The notes under the pieces: model-generated | Databases searched by the model: none | Told to the model about the DNA's origin: nothing | Seen by the model: the letters and a program-made list of their open reading frames with translations, nothing else | Made by a program: the position numbers and the translations under genes | Source: Mycobacterium sp. | GTDB taxonomy: Bacteria > Actinomycetota > Actinomycetes > Mycobacteriales > Mycobacteriaceae | Length of the DNA stretch: 64,000 bases | Assembly (NCBI RefSeq): GCF_004298145.1 | Contig: NZ_SCRH01000023.1 | Span: forward strand, 62,001 to 126,000 | Direction of reading: 5' to 3' | In this document: positions 35,015 to 42,976 of the stretch, piece by piece | Position numbering within the stretch: position 1 is the first letter of the stretch | How the letters are laid out: each line of letters starts with the position of its first letter

Positions 35015-36580
35015 TCACCCCTTTCGATTCTTGCCCCGACGGCCGAGTCGACGCCGCCAGTCGTGCGCGCCGGTGAGTCGCACCAGCAGAGCCTGCAGTC
35101 GACTCATCCGCGGTAGATACGGATACCAGTGCGGTTCGGATTTCAGCGTGAACCGCTCGGTCACGATGGCCTGCTGCCGGCAGAATTTGAGAAGCCCAGC
35201 GGCCCCGCCGTTTCGACCACCGACGCCCGAGGATTTCCAGCCCCCCATCGGCAGGGTGATCAACATGGTCGCGGTCAGCACGCTGTTGATGTTGACGGCG
35301 CCGGTTTCCAGCCGACGGGCGACCCGGTCGGCTCGCTCCTTGTTTGCGCTGAAGACGCTGGCGGCCAACCCGTAAGGCGAATCGTTGGCCAGCCGGATGG
35401 CCTCGTCTTCGTCGCGGACTCGCATCACCGGCAACGTCGGACCGAACGTCTCCTCCCGCATGCACGCCATCGAATGGTCCACACCGGTCAGCACCGTCGG
35501 CTCGAAGAACATCCCGGTATCGGCGCGCCTACCGCCGGTGAGGGCGCGGGCACCGGCCTGCAGTGCGCCGGTGACGTGCCGCTCGACGACGTCCAACTGG
35601 TTCGCGGTGGCCATCGCCCCGATCTCGGTTTCGAAGCTGCCATCGCGGTCCATGCCCTGACGCAGGGCCACGACTTTGGCGGTCAGCTTGTCCACGAATT
35701 CGTCGTAGACCTTGTCCTGCACGTAGATTCGCTCCACCGAGACACAGATCTGCCCGGAGTTCCACAGGCCGCCCCATACCGCGCCGCTGGTTGCGCGGTC
35801 GATGTCGGCATCGTCGAGCACGATCATGGCGTCCTTGCCGCCGAGCTCCAGGCTGCATGGGATGAGCCGCTCCCCCGCCCGAGCCGCGATCTTGCGTCCG
35901 GTGGCCGTCGACCCGGTGAACTGGATCATGTCCACCTCGTCGACCACCGCGGCCCCGACCCCACCACCGCCGGTCACGCAGGCGATCACCGGCGGTCCAT
36001 TGACCTCCTCCAACCAGCCGCGGGTCACCTCGGCCCAGGTCAACGGGGTGACCTCGGATGGCTTGAACATGACCGCGGCGCCGGCCATCAGAGCCGGGAT
36101 GCCATCAATGGTGGAGGTGGCCAGCGGCCCATTCCACGGGGTGATGATGCCGACGAGTTGGTGCGGCCGATGGAAGACGCGCAGGTTCTTGGTCAGCGCC
36201 ATCGCTCCCGACCGCTCGACCGTGCGGTCGGCGAGGAACCCCGCGGCGTGCTTGGTGAAGTAATTCACCGTGTCGACGAAAACGGCGGTCTCGACCTGGG
36301 CATCACCCCAGGACTTGCCGGTTTCCTCCTGCATGATGCCGATCAGCCGCTTCTCGTTGTCGAGCACCCAGTCCAGCAGGCGCAAGAGGTGTTTGGCTCT
36401 GCCGTCGGGCCCCAGGTCTTCCCACGCCGGCTGGGCGGCACGCAGCCGCGCAGCGATGTCGTGCACCTGCCCCGGCGTCATATCGGGCACCGTGCCGACC
36501 ACTCGTCCGTCCGCGGGGCACCGAACGGTGCGGAACCCCTGATGCGTGTCGCTAACGGCCACATCGGTCTGCGTCGTCAT
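35015..36580 (-). CDS. Aldehyde dehydrogenase family protein
   Basis: 521 residues. Catalytic motifs: ITPWNGP (N150 oxyanion), FTGSTATG near 221-228 for NAD(P), LELGGKD with general base E245, and GQICVS with nucleophile C279. It oxidises an aldehyde to the acid, which could then feed the acyl-CoA ligase or CoA-transferase (inference). First gene of an operon with the ferredoxin; the 17-bp box at 36614-36630 is 34 bases upstream of the ATG. C-terminus (MSRLQALLVRLTGAHDWRRR) is basic and slightly longer than usual. Confidence 0.92.
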   Translation of the reverse strand: MTTQTDVAVSDTHQGFRTVRCPADGRVVGTVPDMTPGQVHDIAARLRAAQPAWEDLGPDGRAKHLLRLLDWVLDNEKRLIGIMQEETGKSWGDAQVETAVFVDTVNYFTKHAAGFLADRTVERSGAMALTKNLRVFHRPHQLVGIITPWNGPLATSTIDGIPALMAGAAVMFKPSEVTPLTWAEVTRGWLEEVNGPPVIACVTGGGGVGAAVVDEVDMIQFTGSTATGRKIAARAGERLIPCSLELGGKDAMIVLDDADIDRATSGAVWGGLWNSGQICVSVERIYVQDKVYDEFVDKLTAKVVALRQGMDRDGSFETEIGAMATANQLDVVERHVTGALQAGARALTGGRRADTGMFFEPTVLTGVDHSMACMREETFGPTLPVMRVRDEDEAIRLANDSPYGLAASVFSANKERADRVARRLETGAVNINSVLTATMLITLPMGGWKSSGVGGRNGGAAGLLKFCRQQAIVTERFTLKSEPHWYPYLPRMSRLQALLVRLTGAHDWRRRLGRRGKNRKG

Positions 36581-36613
36581 TGACGGTCCTTTCGCTGGAC
36601 TGCGGCGGGATCA

Positions 36614-36630
36614 GCCTAACAGTGTTTGGT
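36614..36630. promoter_or_regulatory. 17-bp regulon box, divergent ALDH and hotdog-fold gene
   Basis: Plus strand GCCTAACAGTGTTTGGT; minus strand ACCAAACACTGTTAGGC. Rightward it runs into TACATATT, a possible -10 for the MaoC-like gene; leftward into TGATCC for the aldehyde dehydrogenase. Confidence 0.6.
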
Positions 36631-36690
36631 ACATATTGGTGGGGCGTATCCGGCCGAACCGCCCATCGAGCGACCCTCTAGCCTGACTGG

Positions 36691-37176
36691 ATGAGCCTGC
36701 CGCGACACGAGGGCCGCGATCTTGCGCCGATGACGGCCGACCGGATTCTGTATGCGGAGGATCTGGCCGTCGGGGACTGGATGGAGTTGGGCCCCGTCGA
36801 AGTCACCCGTGACGAAATCATCGATTTCGCACGGCGTTTCGATCCGCTACCCATCCACGTCGACGGGACGGACTCCCCGTTCGGCGACGTGATCGCCAGC
36901 GGCATGCACACCCTGTCGCTGTTCGCCAGCATCTCGTCACCGAGGTTCATGGCCCGGACAGCCTTGGTGGCCGGCAAGGGATTCGATCGAATGCGACTGC
37001 CGAATCCCGTGCGTCCCGGTTCGGTACTCACCGGGTCGTTGCAGGTCGTCGAGGTCAGGATGGGCCCGCGGAAGGCCGACGTGCACTGCCTCTACGAGAT
37101 GGTGGATCAGAACGGCGACCTGGTGATGACGATGGTGGGAATCCAGGTCGTCCGCCGCCGCCACCCCCTCGACTGA
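36691..37176 (+). CDS. MaoC-like hotdog-fold dehydratase
   Basis: 161 residues. The hydratase-2 pattern is seen in the RFDPLPIHVDGT segment (D and H of the D-x-x-P-x-H motif) followed by FGDVIASGMHTLSL. Predicted (R)-specific enoyl-CoA hydratase or thioester dehydratase. An internal ATG at 36730 is an alternative start that would drop a 13-residue charged leader. Shares the intergenic box with the aldehyde dehydrogenase, so it is likely in the same regulon. Confidence 0.85.
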   Translation: MSLPRHEGRDLAPMTADRILYAEDLAVGDWMELGPVEVTRDEIIDFARRFDPLPIHVDGTDSPFGDVIASGMHTLSLFASISSPRFMARTALVAGKGFDRMRLPNPVRPGSVLTGSLQVVEVRMGPRKADVHCLYEMVDQNGDLVMTMVGIQVVRRRHPLD

Positions 37177-37177
37177 C

Positions 37178-37562
37178 TTAGCAGCGAAGTCGGGTCGTGT
37201 CGGATTGGTCGCCATCAACTGGATCGCCACGTCAGAGATGGGCATCAACTGCTTAATCAGTTCCTCGACCCTGCTCGCATCACGAGGAGAGAAGCGACTG
37301 ATCTCATCGGAGGTGCGACGGATGTCCCGCCAGAAGGCGATCGACCCTCTGGGCCGAGCGCGATGTAGGGCGGGTCGATATCAATCTCGTGATAGCCGTG
37401 TCGCGCCAGTTCGAGATCGCGCGGAACTGTCGAGGCGCGAAGGGAGATCACATCGTCGGCGCATGGGCTGAACGAAAACTCCGGCTGTTCCGGTATCAAG
37501 GCCTCTGTGGTGGTGCACCCACCGACTACGTCGCGGCACTCGAGCACAAGGACGTCGAGCCG
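37178..37562 (-). pseudogene. Frameshifted fragment of PYROXD2/phytoene-dehydrogenase-like gene
   Basis: The 480-base interval 37177-37656 holds no intact gene. Leftward translation gives LDVLVLECRDVVGGC, then TTEALIPEQPEFSFSPCADD, LRASTVPRDLELARHGY and IALGPEGRS, a clear N-terminal stretch of a phytoene-dehydrogenase-like flavoprotein. At about 37341-37348 the frame breaks, and homology resumes in another frame as FWRDIRRTSDEISRFSPRDA and continues to MATNPTRPDF near 37195. The GAGHNGL motif and all C-terminal domains are missing. It is a decayed remnant, unrelated in detail to the intact gene at 5330. Confidence 0.72.
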
Positions 37563-37656
37563 GCTTGTGCCAGATAGTTGACGCAACGGCGCGAACGAAC
37601 GTGCGTTAACCTCTCGTGATGAGGTCAAGAGCACACCCTCAACCGAGGCTGCGGGG

Positions 37657-38595
37657 ATGACGTCGCCACTGTCCGGCGCCGGGGCACCGGTTCCCCACTG
37701 GACCGACATCGATTGGGCCCCGTCGACCGCCAGTCGCCCGATCAACGGCCTACGGGTGAACTATCTTGACTACGGGACCGGGCCCGTTCTCGTCCTGTTG
37801 CATGGCATGTCCGCCAGTTTGCAGTGGTGGCTGGAGAACATTCCGGCACTGGCCCAGCACCACCGGGTCATCGCCGTCGACCTACCAGGTTTCGGTCGAT
37901 CCGAGCAATTGCCAGCGCCCGCCGAAATGGCCACCCACGCGCGCACGGTGCTCGAGCTACTGGATCAACTCGACGTCCAATCAGCTACGGTGGCGGGGCA
38001 TTCCATGGGCGGGCTGGTCGCAATCGCGATGTTCAGCGCCGATCCGCGGCTGGTGCGAAGCCTGATCCTGGTTGACGCGGGCGGTGTGCCCATGTCGGAG
38101 CGACGCCTGGCCGTCATCCTCGTAGCACTGCGCATCTGCACCGCCGTCTTGCGACGAGGCTTCGTTCGTCGCGCCCTGACAACCAAGGCGTGGGTCCGGC
38201 GGCTTGCCCTTTTTGCGGCCTTCCGTGATCCCCGCGTCATGTCGCCGGCCCTGGCGGCCCAGACCATGCCCCTTTTCGGCGGCCCGGGCTCCGCCGACGC
38301 CGTCGCCGCCGCCGGTCGCGCCGTCAACGCGACGGTCCCGGAATCGATCACCTGCCCGGTGCTGCTGGTGTGGGGCGAGCACGACGCCATCGTGCCGCCC
38401 CGGTGCGCCCACGAAATGCATGAAAAGTTGCCCGACTCCGAACTCGCCGTCTTCGCCGCCGCGGGACACAGCCCAATGGTCGAGTTCCCGGACCAGTTCA
38501 ACGATTTGGCGTTGAAGTTCATCGCTTCACACGACGGCGAGCGCACGGATGTGCGACGGCGCACCGATGACGGGACGCCATCCCTCGGCGCATAG
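37657..38595 (+). CDS. Alpha/beta hydrolase
   Basis: 312 residues. Oxyanion region LLHGMSASLQWW, nucleophile elbow GHSMGG (Ser near residue 110), acidic residue in WGEHDAIVPP and catalytic histidine in AAGHSPMVEFP, the full triad order of the fold. A cap domain lies between. Could be an esterase, C-C hydrolase or epoxide hydrolase; in steroid-type pathways such enzymes cleave meta-fission products, but nothing here proves that. Upstream lies the flavoprotein remnant. Confidence 0.9.
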   Translation: MTSPLSGAGAPVPHWTDIDWAPSTASRPINGLRVNYLDYGTGPVLVLLHGMSASLQWWLENIPALAQHHRVIAVDLPGFGRSEQLPAPAEMATHARTVLELLDQLDVQSATVAGHSMGGLVAIAMFSADPRLVRSLILVDAGGVPMSERRLAVILVALRICTAVLRRGFVRRALTTKAWVRRLALFAAFRDPRVMSPALAAQTMPLFGGPGSADAVAAAGRAVNATVPESITCPVLLVWGEHDAIVPPRCAHEMHEKLPDSELAVFAAAGHSPMVEFPDQFNDLALKFIASHDGERTDVRRRTDDGTPSLGA

Positions 38596-38597
38596 CG

Positions 38598-39437
38598 TCA
38601 CAGATCGTCGCCGGTGGGCTCCGCGCCCGCTGCCACCAGTAGCCCCGCGCGGACGGCGCGGTAAAGCAGTTCCGGCACCGACCGTCCGGCCAGCAGGGAA
38701 TCGACAAGGCCGATATCCTTGGCCAACAATTCAGCGCCGCGTGCGCGACCGGCACTGTGTATGGGAAAGGCGCTGCGGCAGCCGCCGTCGACGAACATTT
38801 GGATGGTCCGGCTCGATCCCGTCGACGACGCGATCGCCGTCATCGACTGCGCCACGTCAAGCCCGAGTTCGCCGCACAATTCGATCGCCTGCGCGGTGAT
38901 CGACACCTGGGCGGCGAACAGGTAGTTGTTGACAAATTTGAGCACCTCGCCGGCGCCAAGCTCGCCAACGTGCATCACCTGGGCGCCAAAGGATTCGAAG
39001 ACCGGCCGCGCCTTTTCAACAGCCGTGACCTCGCCGCCAACCATGACCGTCAGCTCACCAGCTGCAGCACGCGCCCGGCCGCCGGAAACGGGTGCGTCGA
39101 TGACGGCAACACCCTGAGCGCTCGCGTCGGCACCGATGCTGATGCACGTCTGCGGATCGACCGTACTATGCACGGCCAGAACCGATCCCGGCCGCATGTG
39201 CCCAACCACGGCCGCGGCAACCTCGTGGACGTCAGCGTCCGTGCCGACGCAGACACCGAGGAGCTCGCTGCGATCCGCAAGGTCCGATAAAGAGTTTGCG
39301 CTGACGGCACCGCGTGAGATGAGCGCTTCCGCCTGTTCGGGACGGCGGGCAAACACGGCGAGATCGTGCCCGGCATCGAGAATTCGTTGGGCCATCGGTT
39401 CACCCTGGTCGCCGAGTCCGACGAATCCCACCCGCAT
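38598..39437 (-). CDS. NAD(P)-dependent beta-hydroxyacid dehydrogenase family (HIBADH-like)
   Basis: 279 residues. N-terminal GLGDQGEPMA (family consensus GLGxMGxxMA; the usual M is Q here), substrate signature DAPVSGGRARAAAGELTVMVGG near residue 120, and catalytic lysine in LKFVNNYLF near residue 175. Oxidises a beta-hydroxyacid to a semialdehyde, or acts as an imine reductase-type relative. The gene starts ten bases after the P450 stop, so it is in the P450 operon. Convergent with the hydrolase, two bases apart. Confidence 0.9.
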   Translation of the reverse strand: MRVGFVGLGDQGEPMAQRILDAGHDLAVFARRPEQAEALISRGAVSANSLSDLADRSELLGVCVGTDADVHEVAAAVVGHMRPGSVLAVHSTVDPQTCISIGADASAQGVAVIDAPVSGGRARAAAGELTVMVGGEVTAVEKARPVFESFGAQVMHVGELGAGEVLKFVNNYLFAAQVSITAQAIELCGELGLDVAQSMTAIASSTGSSRTIQMFVDGGCRSAFPIHSAGRARGAELLAKDIGLVDSLLAGRSVPELLYRAVRAGLLVAAGAEPTGDDL

Positions 39438-39447
39438 GGCGACGGTA

Positions 39448-40653
39448 TTACCGATCCGCGGTGGCGGTCATCGGGACGGTCAGCAGCCCCCGACCCTCCC
39501 CGCCGTTGTACCGCAGCGCGTAATAATCGGTCACCTCGAAGTCGGCGAACTCGGCCACGAACTCTTCGAGGCCGACCCGCGCGGCCAGCTTGCCCAGGTG
39601 CGAACCAACGCATCGGTGTGGTCCACCGCCAAAACCCAAGTGCCTGTTGGGGAAGCGGTCGAGCACCACGTCGCCCGGGTCGCTGAATACGCTCTCGTCA
39701 TGGTTGGCCGACCCCAGACCGAACATCACCCGCTCTCCCTTGGCGATCGGGCATCCCCCCAACGTCGTGTCTTTCGCCGCAGCGCGGTTCATGTGCGGCA
39801 CCGGCGTGACGTACCGGATGAATTCCTCAATCGCGGTGCCCATCAGCGCGGGATCCTTGCGCAGCCGCGCCCGGTCTTCGGGGTGCCCGGCCAACCACAC
39901 GATTGCGCCGGCCATCACCGCGCCAGTGGTGTGCAAACCACCGAAAGTGGCCTGCAGCAGGAGACTCTGCTGTTCCTCCAGGGTCAGCCGGCGGCCCTCG
40001 ACCCGGCCGTGCACGATCGCGGAGATGATGTCCTCGCGTGGGTCCTCGGCGGCCCGCTGCTGCAAGGTCTTAGCCAGGTGTCCGAAGAACTCGGTCGACA
40101 GGCGGAGTCCCTCCTCATCGTCGCGGACACCAGCCGCCAGCACCCCGGTCCAGTGATCCAACTTATCGAGATCGGCCAGGTCGTAGCCGATGACGCGCAG
40201 CGCAACGCGTTTCGCATACGGTTCGCAGTAGTCGGCGCAAGCGTCGAAGTGGTCCCGGCCGGAGACCTTGGCAAGCCATTCCCTGGCCAGCTTGCGCATC
40301 CACGGCATATGCTTTCTCACCACCTGGGGCGCGAGCTGAGGTTCCAGGATTCGGCGATATTCGCGATGCAACGGCGGGTCGACCTCTCCGGGCAACAGCG
40401 ATATGTTCTGCCGCGGAATGTTGACGCCTTCGGTGGTGGTGAACGTCTCGCAATCGTTGAGCACCGTCCTGACGTCGTCGTACCGGCTGACGAACCAGAA
40501 GCCGCCGTAGCGATCGCTGTGGATGACGGGACACTGCGACCGCAGCCGCCGCCATAGGTCGTGGGGCGCCACCACGATCCGCGAGTCACGGTGGTCGTAC
40601 TGCAGATGATCCCAGCCGTCCGGCCGGGTCGAGGTCTTGCACACATCGGACAT
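39448..40653 (-). CDS. Cytochrome P450 with His in the I-helix acid position
   Basis: 401 residues. Heme loop FGGGPHRCVG (residues 341-350, axial Cys348) and ExxR (EFIR, 277-280) are intact. The I-helix motif is GGLHTT (residues 238-243), with histidine where A/G-G-x-D/E-T has the proton-relay acid; the other two P450s in the window keep D. The enzyme may use an altered proton path or a different chemistry. It lies 39 bases downstream of a mycofactocin SDR in the same direction, repeating the P450/SDR pairing at 30208-32272. Confidence 0.9.
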   Translation of the reverse strand: MSDVCKTSTRPDGWDHLQYDHRDSRIVVAPHDLWRRLRSQCPVIHSDRYGGFWFVSRYDDVRTVLNDCETFTTTEGVNIPRQNISLLPGEVDPPLHREYRRILEPQLAPQVVRKHMPWMRKLAREWLAKVSGRDHFDACADYCEPYAKRVALRVIGYDLADLDKLDHWTGVLAAGVRDDEEGLRLSTEFFGHLAKTLQQRAAEDPREDIISAIVHGRVEGRRLTLEEQQSLLLQATFGGLHTTGAVMAGAIVWLAGHPEDRARLRKDPALMGTAIEEFIRYVTPVPHMNRAAAKDTTLGGCPIAKGERVMFGLGSANHDESVFSDPGDVVLDRFPNRHLGFGGGPHRCVGSHLGKLAARVGLEEFVAEFADFEVTDYYALRYNGGEGRGLLTVPMTATADR

Positions 40654-40692
40654 CGAATTTCCTTAGGAACTGGCGTCGGTCGACCGGTGGGG

Positions 40693-41517
40693 TCAACGGT
40701 TCAGGTAGCCGGCGTCCACTGGGAAGGTCACCCCGGTCACGTAGCGCGCCTCGTCGGACGCCAGGTAGACGATCGCGTTGCTGACGTCGATCGGCTCGAT
40801 CAACTCAACGGGCATGGGGTTCTGATAGTTTGGCCCGCCCGCTATCTCAGGGTTCGCCACCGCCCAGGCGCCGTACTGCTCATTGGCCACCATCGGAGTG
40901 TTCACACCGGTCGGGTGGACCGTATTCACCCGAATCATGTGTTTGGCCAATTGTGATGCGTACAGGCGCATCAACCCGACGACGCCGTGTTTGGCGGCGA
41001 CGTAGGCCGCCTGTCCGGGATAGGTGTTCAGGCCGATACTGCTCAATCCCGCGGCTGAACTCGTAATGATGATGGCGCCACCGGTACCGCGCTCGATCAT
41101 TCCCGGCACCACCACATCCAGCGTGTGCCAGACACCGGTCAGCATGGTGTCGATTGCGTCATACCAGGCTTGTTCGCGATCCCCGGGCTCGATCACCGGC
41201 ATGATGCCAGCATTGGGCAGCACGATGTCGATCTTGCCAAACTCGCGAATTCCGCCGTCGTGCGCCAACTGGACGTCTTCACGGCGGCGGACGTCGCCGA
41301 CGCTCGTGATGATCGAGCCGCCGGCCGCGGTCACCAACCTTTCGGTCTCGGCGAGATCGTCTTTGCTGGCCATCGGGTAGAACACCGACTCGATCTGGTC
41401 GCAGATGTCCATCGCGACAATGGCTGCGCCCTCTTCGGCCAGCCGTAGCGCGTGCGAGCGGCCCTGCCCCCGGGCCGCACCGGTGATGAACGCAACCTTG
41501 CCGTCGAATCTGCCCAC
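40693..41517 (-). CDS. Mycofactocin-coupled SDR family oxidoreductase
   Basis: 274 residues. Signature GAARGQGRSHALRLAEEGA, insertion after beta-2 (DICDQIESVFYPMASKDDLA) and catalytic YVAAK near residue 155 (QAAYVAAKHGVVGLM). Same subfamily as the protein at 30208-31041; both need mycofactocin for reoxidation. First gene of a leftward operon with the P450 and the HIBADH-like dehydrogenase. No 17-bp box is visible in the 180-base upstream spacer (41518-41698), which has no gene. Confidence 0.92.
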   Translation of the reverse strand: MGRFDGKVAFITGAARGQGRSHALRLAEEGAAIVAMDICDQIESVFYPMASKDDLAETERLVTAAGGSIITSVGDVRRREDVQLAHDGGIREFGKIDIVLPNAGIMPVIEPGDREQAWYDAIDTMLTGVWHTLDVVVPGMIERGTGGAIIITSSAAGLSSIGLNTYPGQAAYVAAKHGVVGLMRLYASQLAKHMIRVNTVHPTGVNTPMVANEQYGAWAVANPEIAGGPNYQNPMPVELIEPIDVSNAIVYLASDEARYVTGVTFPVDAGYLNR

Positions 41518-41698
41518 GTATGCTCGCTTTCCGATGTGTCAGGCTCCCGGTAGGGCGGCAGCGACCACCCGCCGAGGTATCTCGTAAAGAGATGCGCCGC
41601 ACCGTGACCGTAAGGCGCGATGCTCCGCAATGTCCATGATCAAATCAGCGAAACGGAACGTGACCGTACTGGTCATCTGTTGATGGGACGACTCCCCT

Positions 41699-42598
41699 TT
41701 ACGCGGCCAGTCGATCCCAGACGATCCCACTCAGCTCGCGGAGCGCCGGGCTGTCGGCCAACCTGTCCTTCCGCCACACCGCGTAGGTGGCCAGGCGGAT
41801 ATCGTCATCGAACGGCAGCATCACCACCGATTCGTCCGCGAACACTTTTCGCGTAGCACCGAAGTCGCAACCGCAGATGGTGAAGGCCTGGCCGGCGGCC
41901 ACCATCGGGACCAGGTCGGCCTGGTTGTTCGACGAGATGGCGATCCGGCCGTGCACTCCGTTGTTATTCAACAGCTCGTCGGTGACCCGATAGACGAACG
42001 GAGCTGCCGACTCGCGTAACGACACGTAATGCAGGTGGGCAAGCTCCGAAATTCGCACGCTGGTGCGGTGGTCGAAGCCGATGCCGCGACCCACGACGAC
42101 GGCTACATGTTGATCTTCTACGTGCACCGCGACCAGGCCGCGGTCGGTTACCCGGCCGTGTACGAAGGCGAGGTCGATCTCGCCGCGAACGACCGCTCGC
42201 AGGAGCGGCGCGGTGCTGGCTGGTTCATGCTTGATGCGCACGCGGGGGACGACAGCATTGACGAGCTCGATGAATGTCGAGCGGAGCCAGGGCGATACTT
42301 CCGGGGCCATCCCAACGGTGGCAAAGCGCGTCGCGGGTTGCGCCGCTTCCGAGGCCGTCGCGCGGAGCGCCTCGAACTTGTCGACCAACTCGACGGCCAA
42401 CGGCAGGATCCGCGCGCCGACCTCAGTAAGCGACACCTGGTGGTAGCCGCGGACGAACAGCGCGTCACCCAGTTCACGTTCGAGATCTCTTATCCGCCGG
42501 CTCAGCGGTGAGGTGGCCATATGGAGTCGTTCAGCTGCTCGCGAGAAGCTCAGCTCCTCGGCCACCGCAACGAAGTACCGCAGATGGTGGATCTCCAC
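41699..42598 (-). CDS. LysR family transcriptional regulator
   Basis: 299 residues. Classical N-terminal winged helix-turn-helix (LRYFVAVAEELSFSRAAERLH, then SPLSRRIRDLERELGDALFVR) and an effector domain. The only LysR here. It is transcribed in the same direction as the mycofactocin SDR/P450 genes and lies directly upstream of them, so it may regulate that operon (inference). LysR proteins usually also regulate a divergent gene; the remnant at 42808 is the only coding trace on that side. Confidence 0.92.
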   Translation of the reverse strand: MEIHHLRYFVAVAEELSFSRAAERLHMATSPLSRRIRDLERELGDALFVRGYHQVSLTEVGARILPLAVELVDKFEALRATASEAAQPATRFATVGMAPEVSPWLRSTFIELVNAVVPRVRIKHEPASTAPLLRAVVRGEIDLAFVHGRVTDRGLVAVHVEDQHVAVVVGRGIGFDHRTSVRISELAHLHYVSLRESAAPFVYRVTDELLNNNGVHGRIAISSNNQADLVPMVAAGQAFTICGCDFGATRKVFADESVVMLPFDDDIRLATYAVWRKDRLADSPALRELSGIVWDRLAA

Positions 42599-42807
42599 CT
42601 ACCTAGGATGTCGCCTGCCGACCACCGTGTCCATCATCAGATGACCAGATTGATCACGCGAGTCATTTGCACCCGCCTGGACGTGAACGTTTCTTCACGG
42701 GTGCGCATTGGTCACGAAGCGGTGACCGCATCGGTCCTCTGCCGTTTCTGCCGAGGGACGCGCTGTTGGTGACAACGTAATCTAAAGCCCATAGAATTCG
42801 GGGCGCC

Positions 42808-42927
42808 ATGACCGTCAACCATGCGAACACCTACTGGCGCATATGCGAAGCCCTCTGTGGCTACGTCGCCACCGTCGAGGACGGCGTGCTGGTCGATAGC
42901 CTGCCGCCCGGGTCTGACGCCGTTCGC
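42808..42927 (+). pseudogene. N-terminal remnant of a molybdopterin-dependent oxidoreductase
   Basis: The 378 bases between the LysR and TetR genes hold one recognisable trace: MTVNHANTYWRICEALCGYV followed by TVEDGVLVDSLPPGSD. This matches the start of molybdopterin oxidoreductases, whose 4Fe-4S motif begins C-R-I-C-E-A-L-C-G; here the first Cys is Trp. Homology ends after about 40 residues and the frame then runs into the TetR start region. Most of the original gene is lost. Confidence 0.55.
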
Positions 42928-42956
42928 CGCAAGCGCGCAGCTTCTCGGCGCCCCGA

Positions 42957-42968
42957 TATACACGTATA
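42957..42968. promoter_or_regulatory. TATAC-AC-GTATA operator copy 1
   Basis: Dyad immediately before the TetR GTG starts (42971 and 42977). The same 13 bases TATACACGTATAC recur at 44869, and both are followed by TGTG and GTG at matching distance. Confidence 0.65.
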
Positions 42969-42976
42969 CTGTGGTC

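Noticed and set aside
35129..36583. 484-codon open frame on the plus strand opposite the aldehyde dehydrogenase
   Set aside because: Antisense shadow; the minus strand has intact ALDH catalytic residues.
21211..36630. Regulon boxes interpreted as KstR or KstR2 sites
   Set aside because: Core AAAC-N3-GTTT has an odd-length centre and lacks the KstR and KstR2 consensus; no KstR-type cluster genes (kshA, hsaC, mce4) are present.
37257..37745. 162-codon minus-strand frame taken as a complete gene
   Set aside because: Only its middle has homology (flavoprotein fragment), homology continues in another frame and both ends are missing, so it is annotated as a pseudogene.
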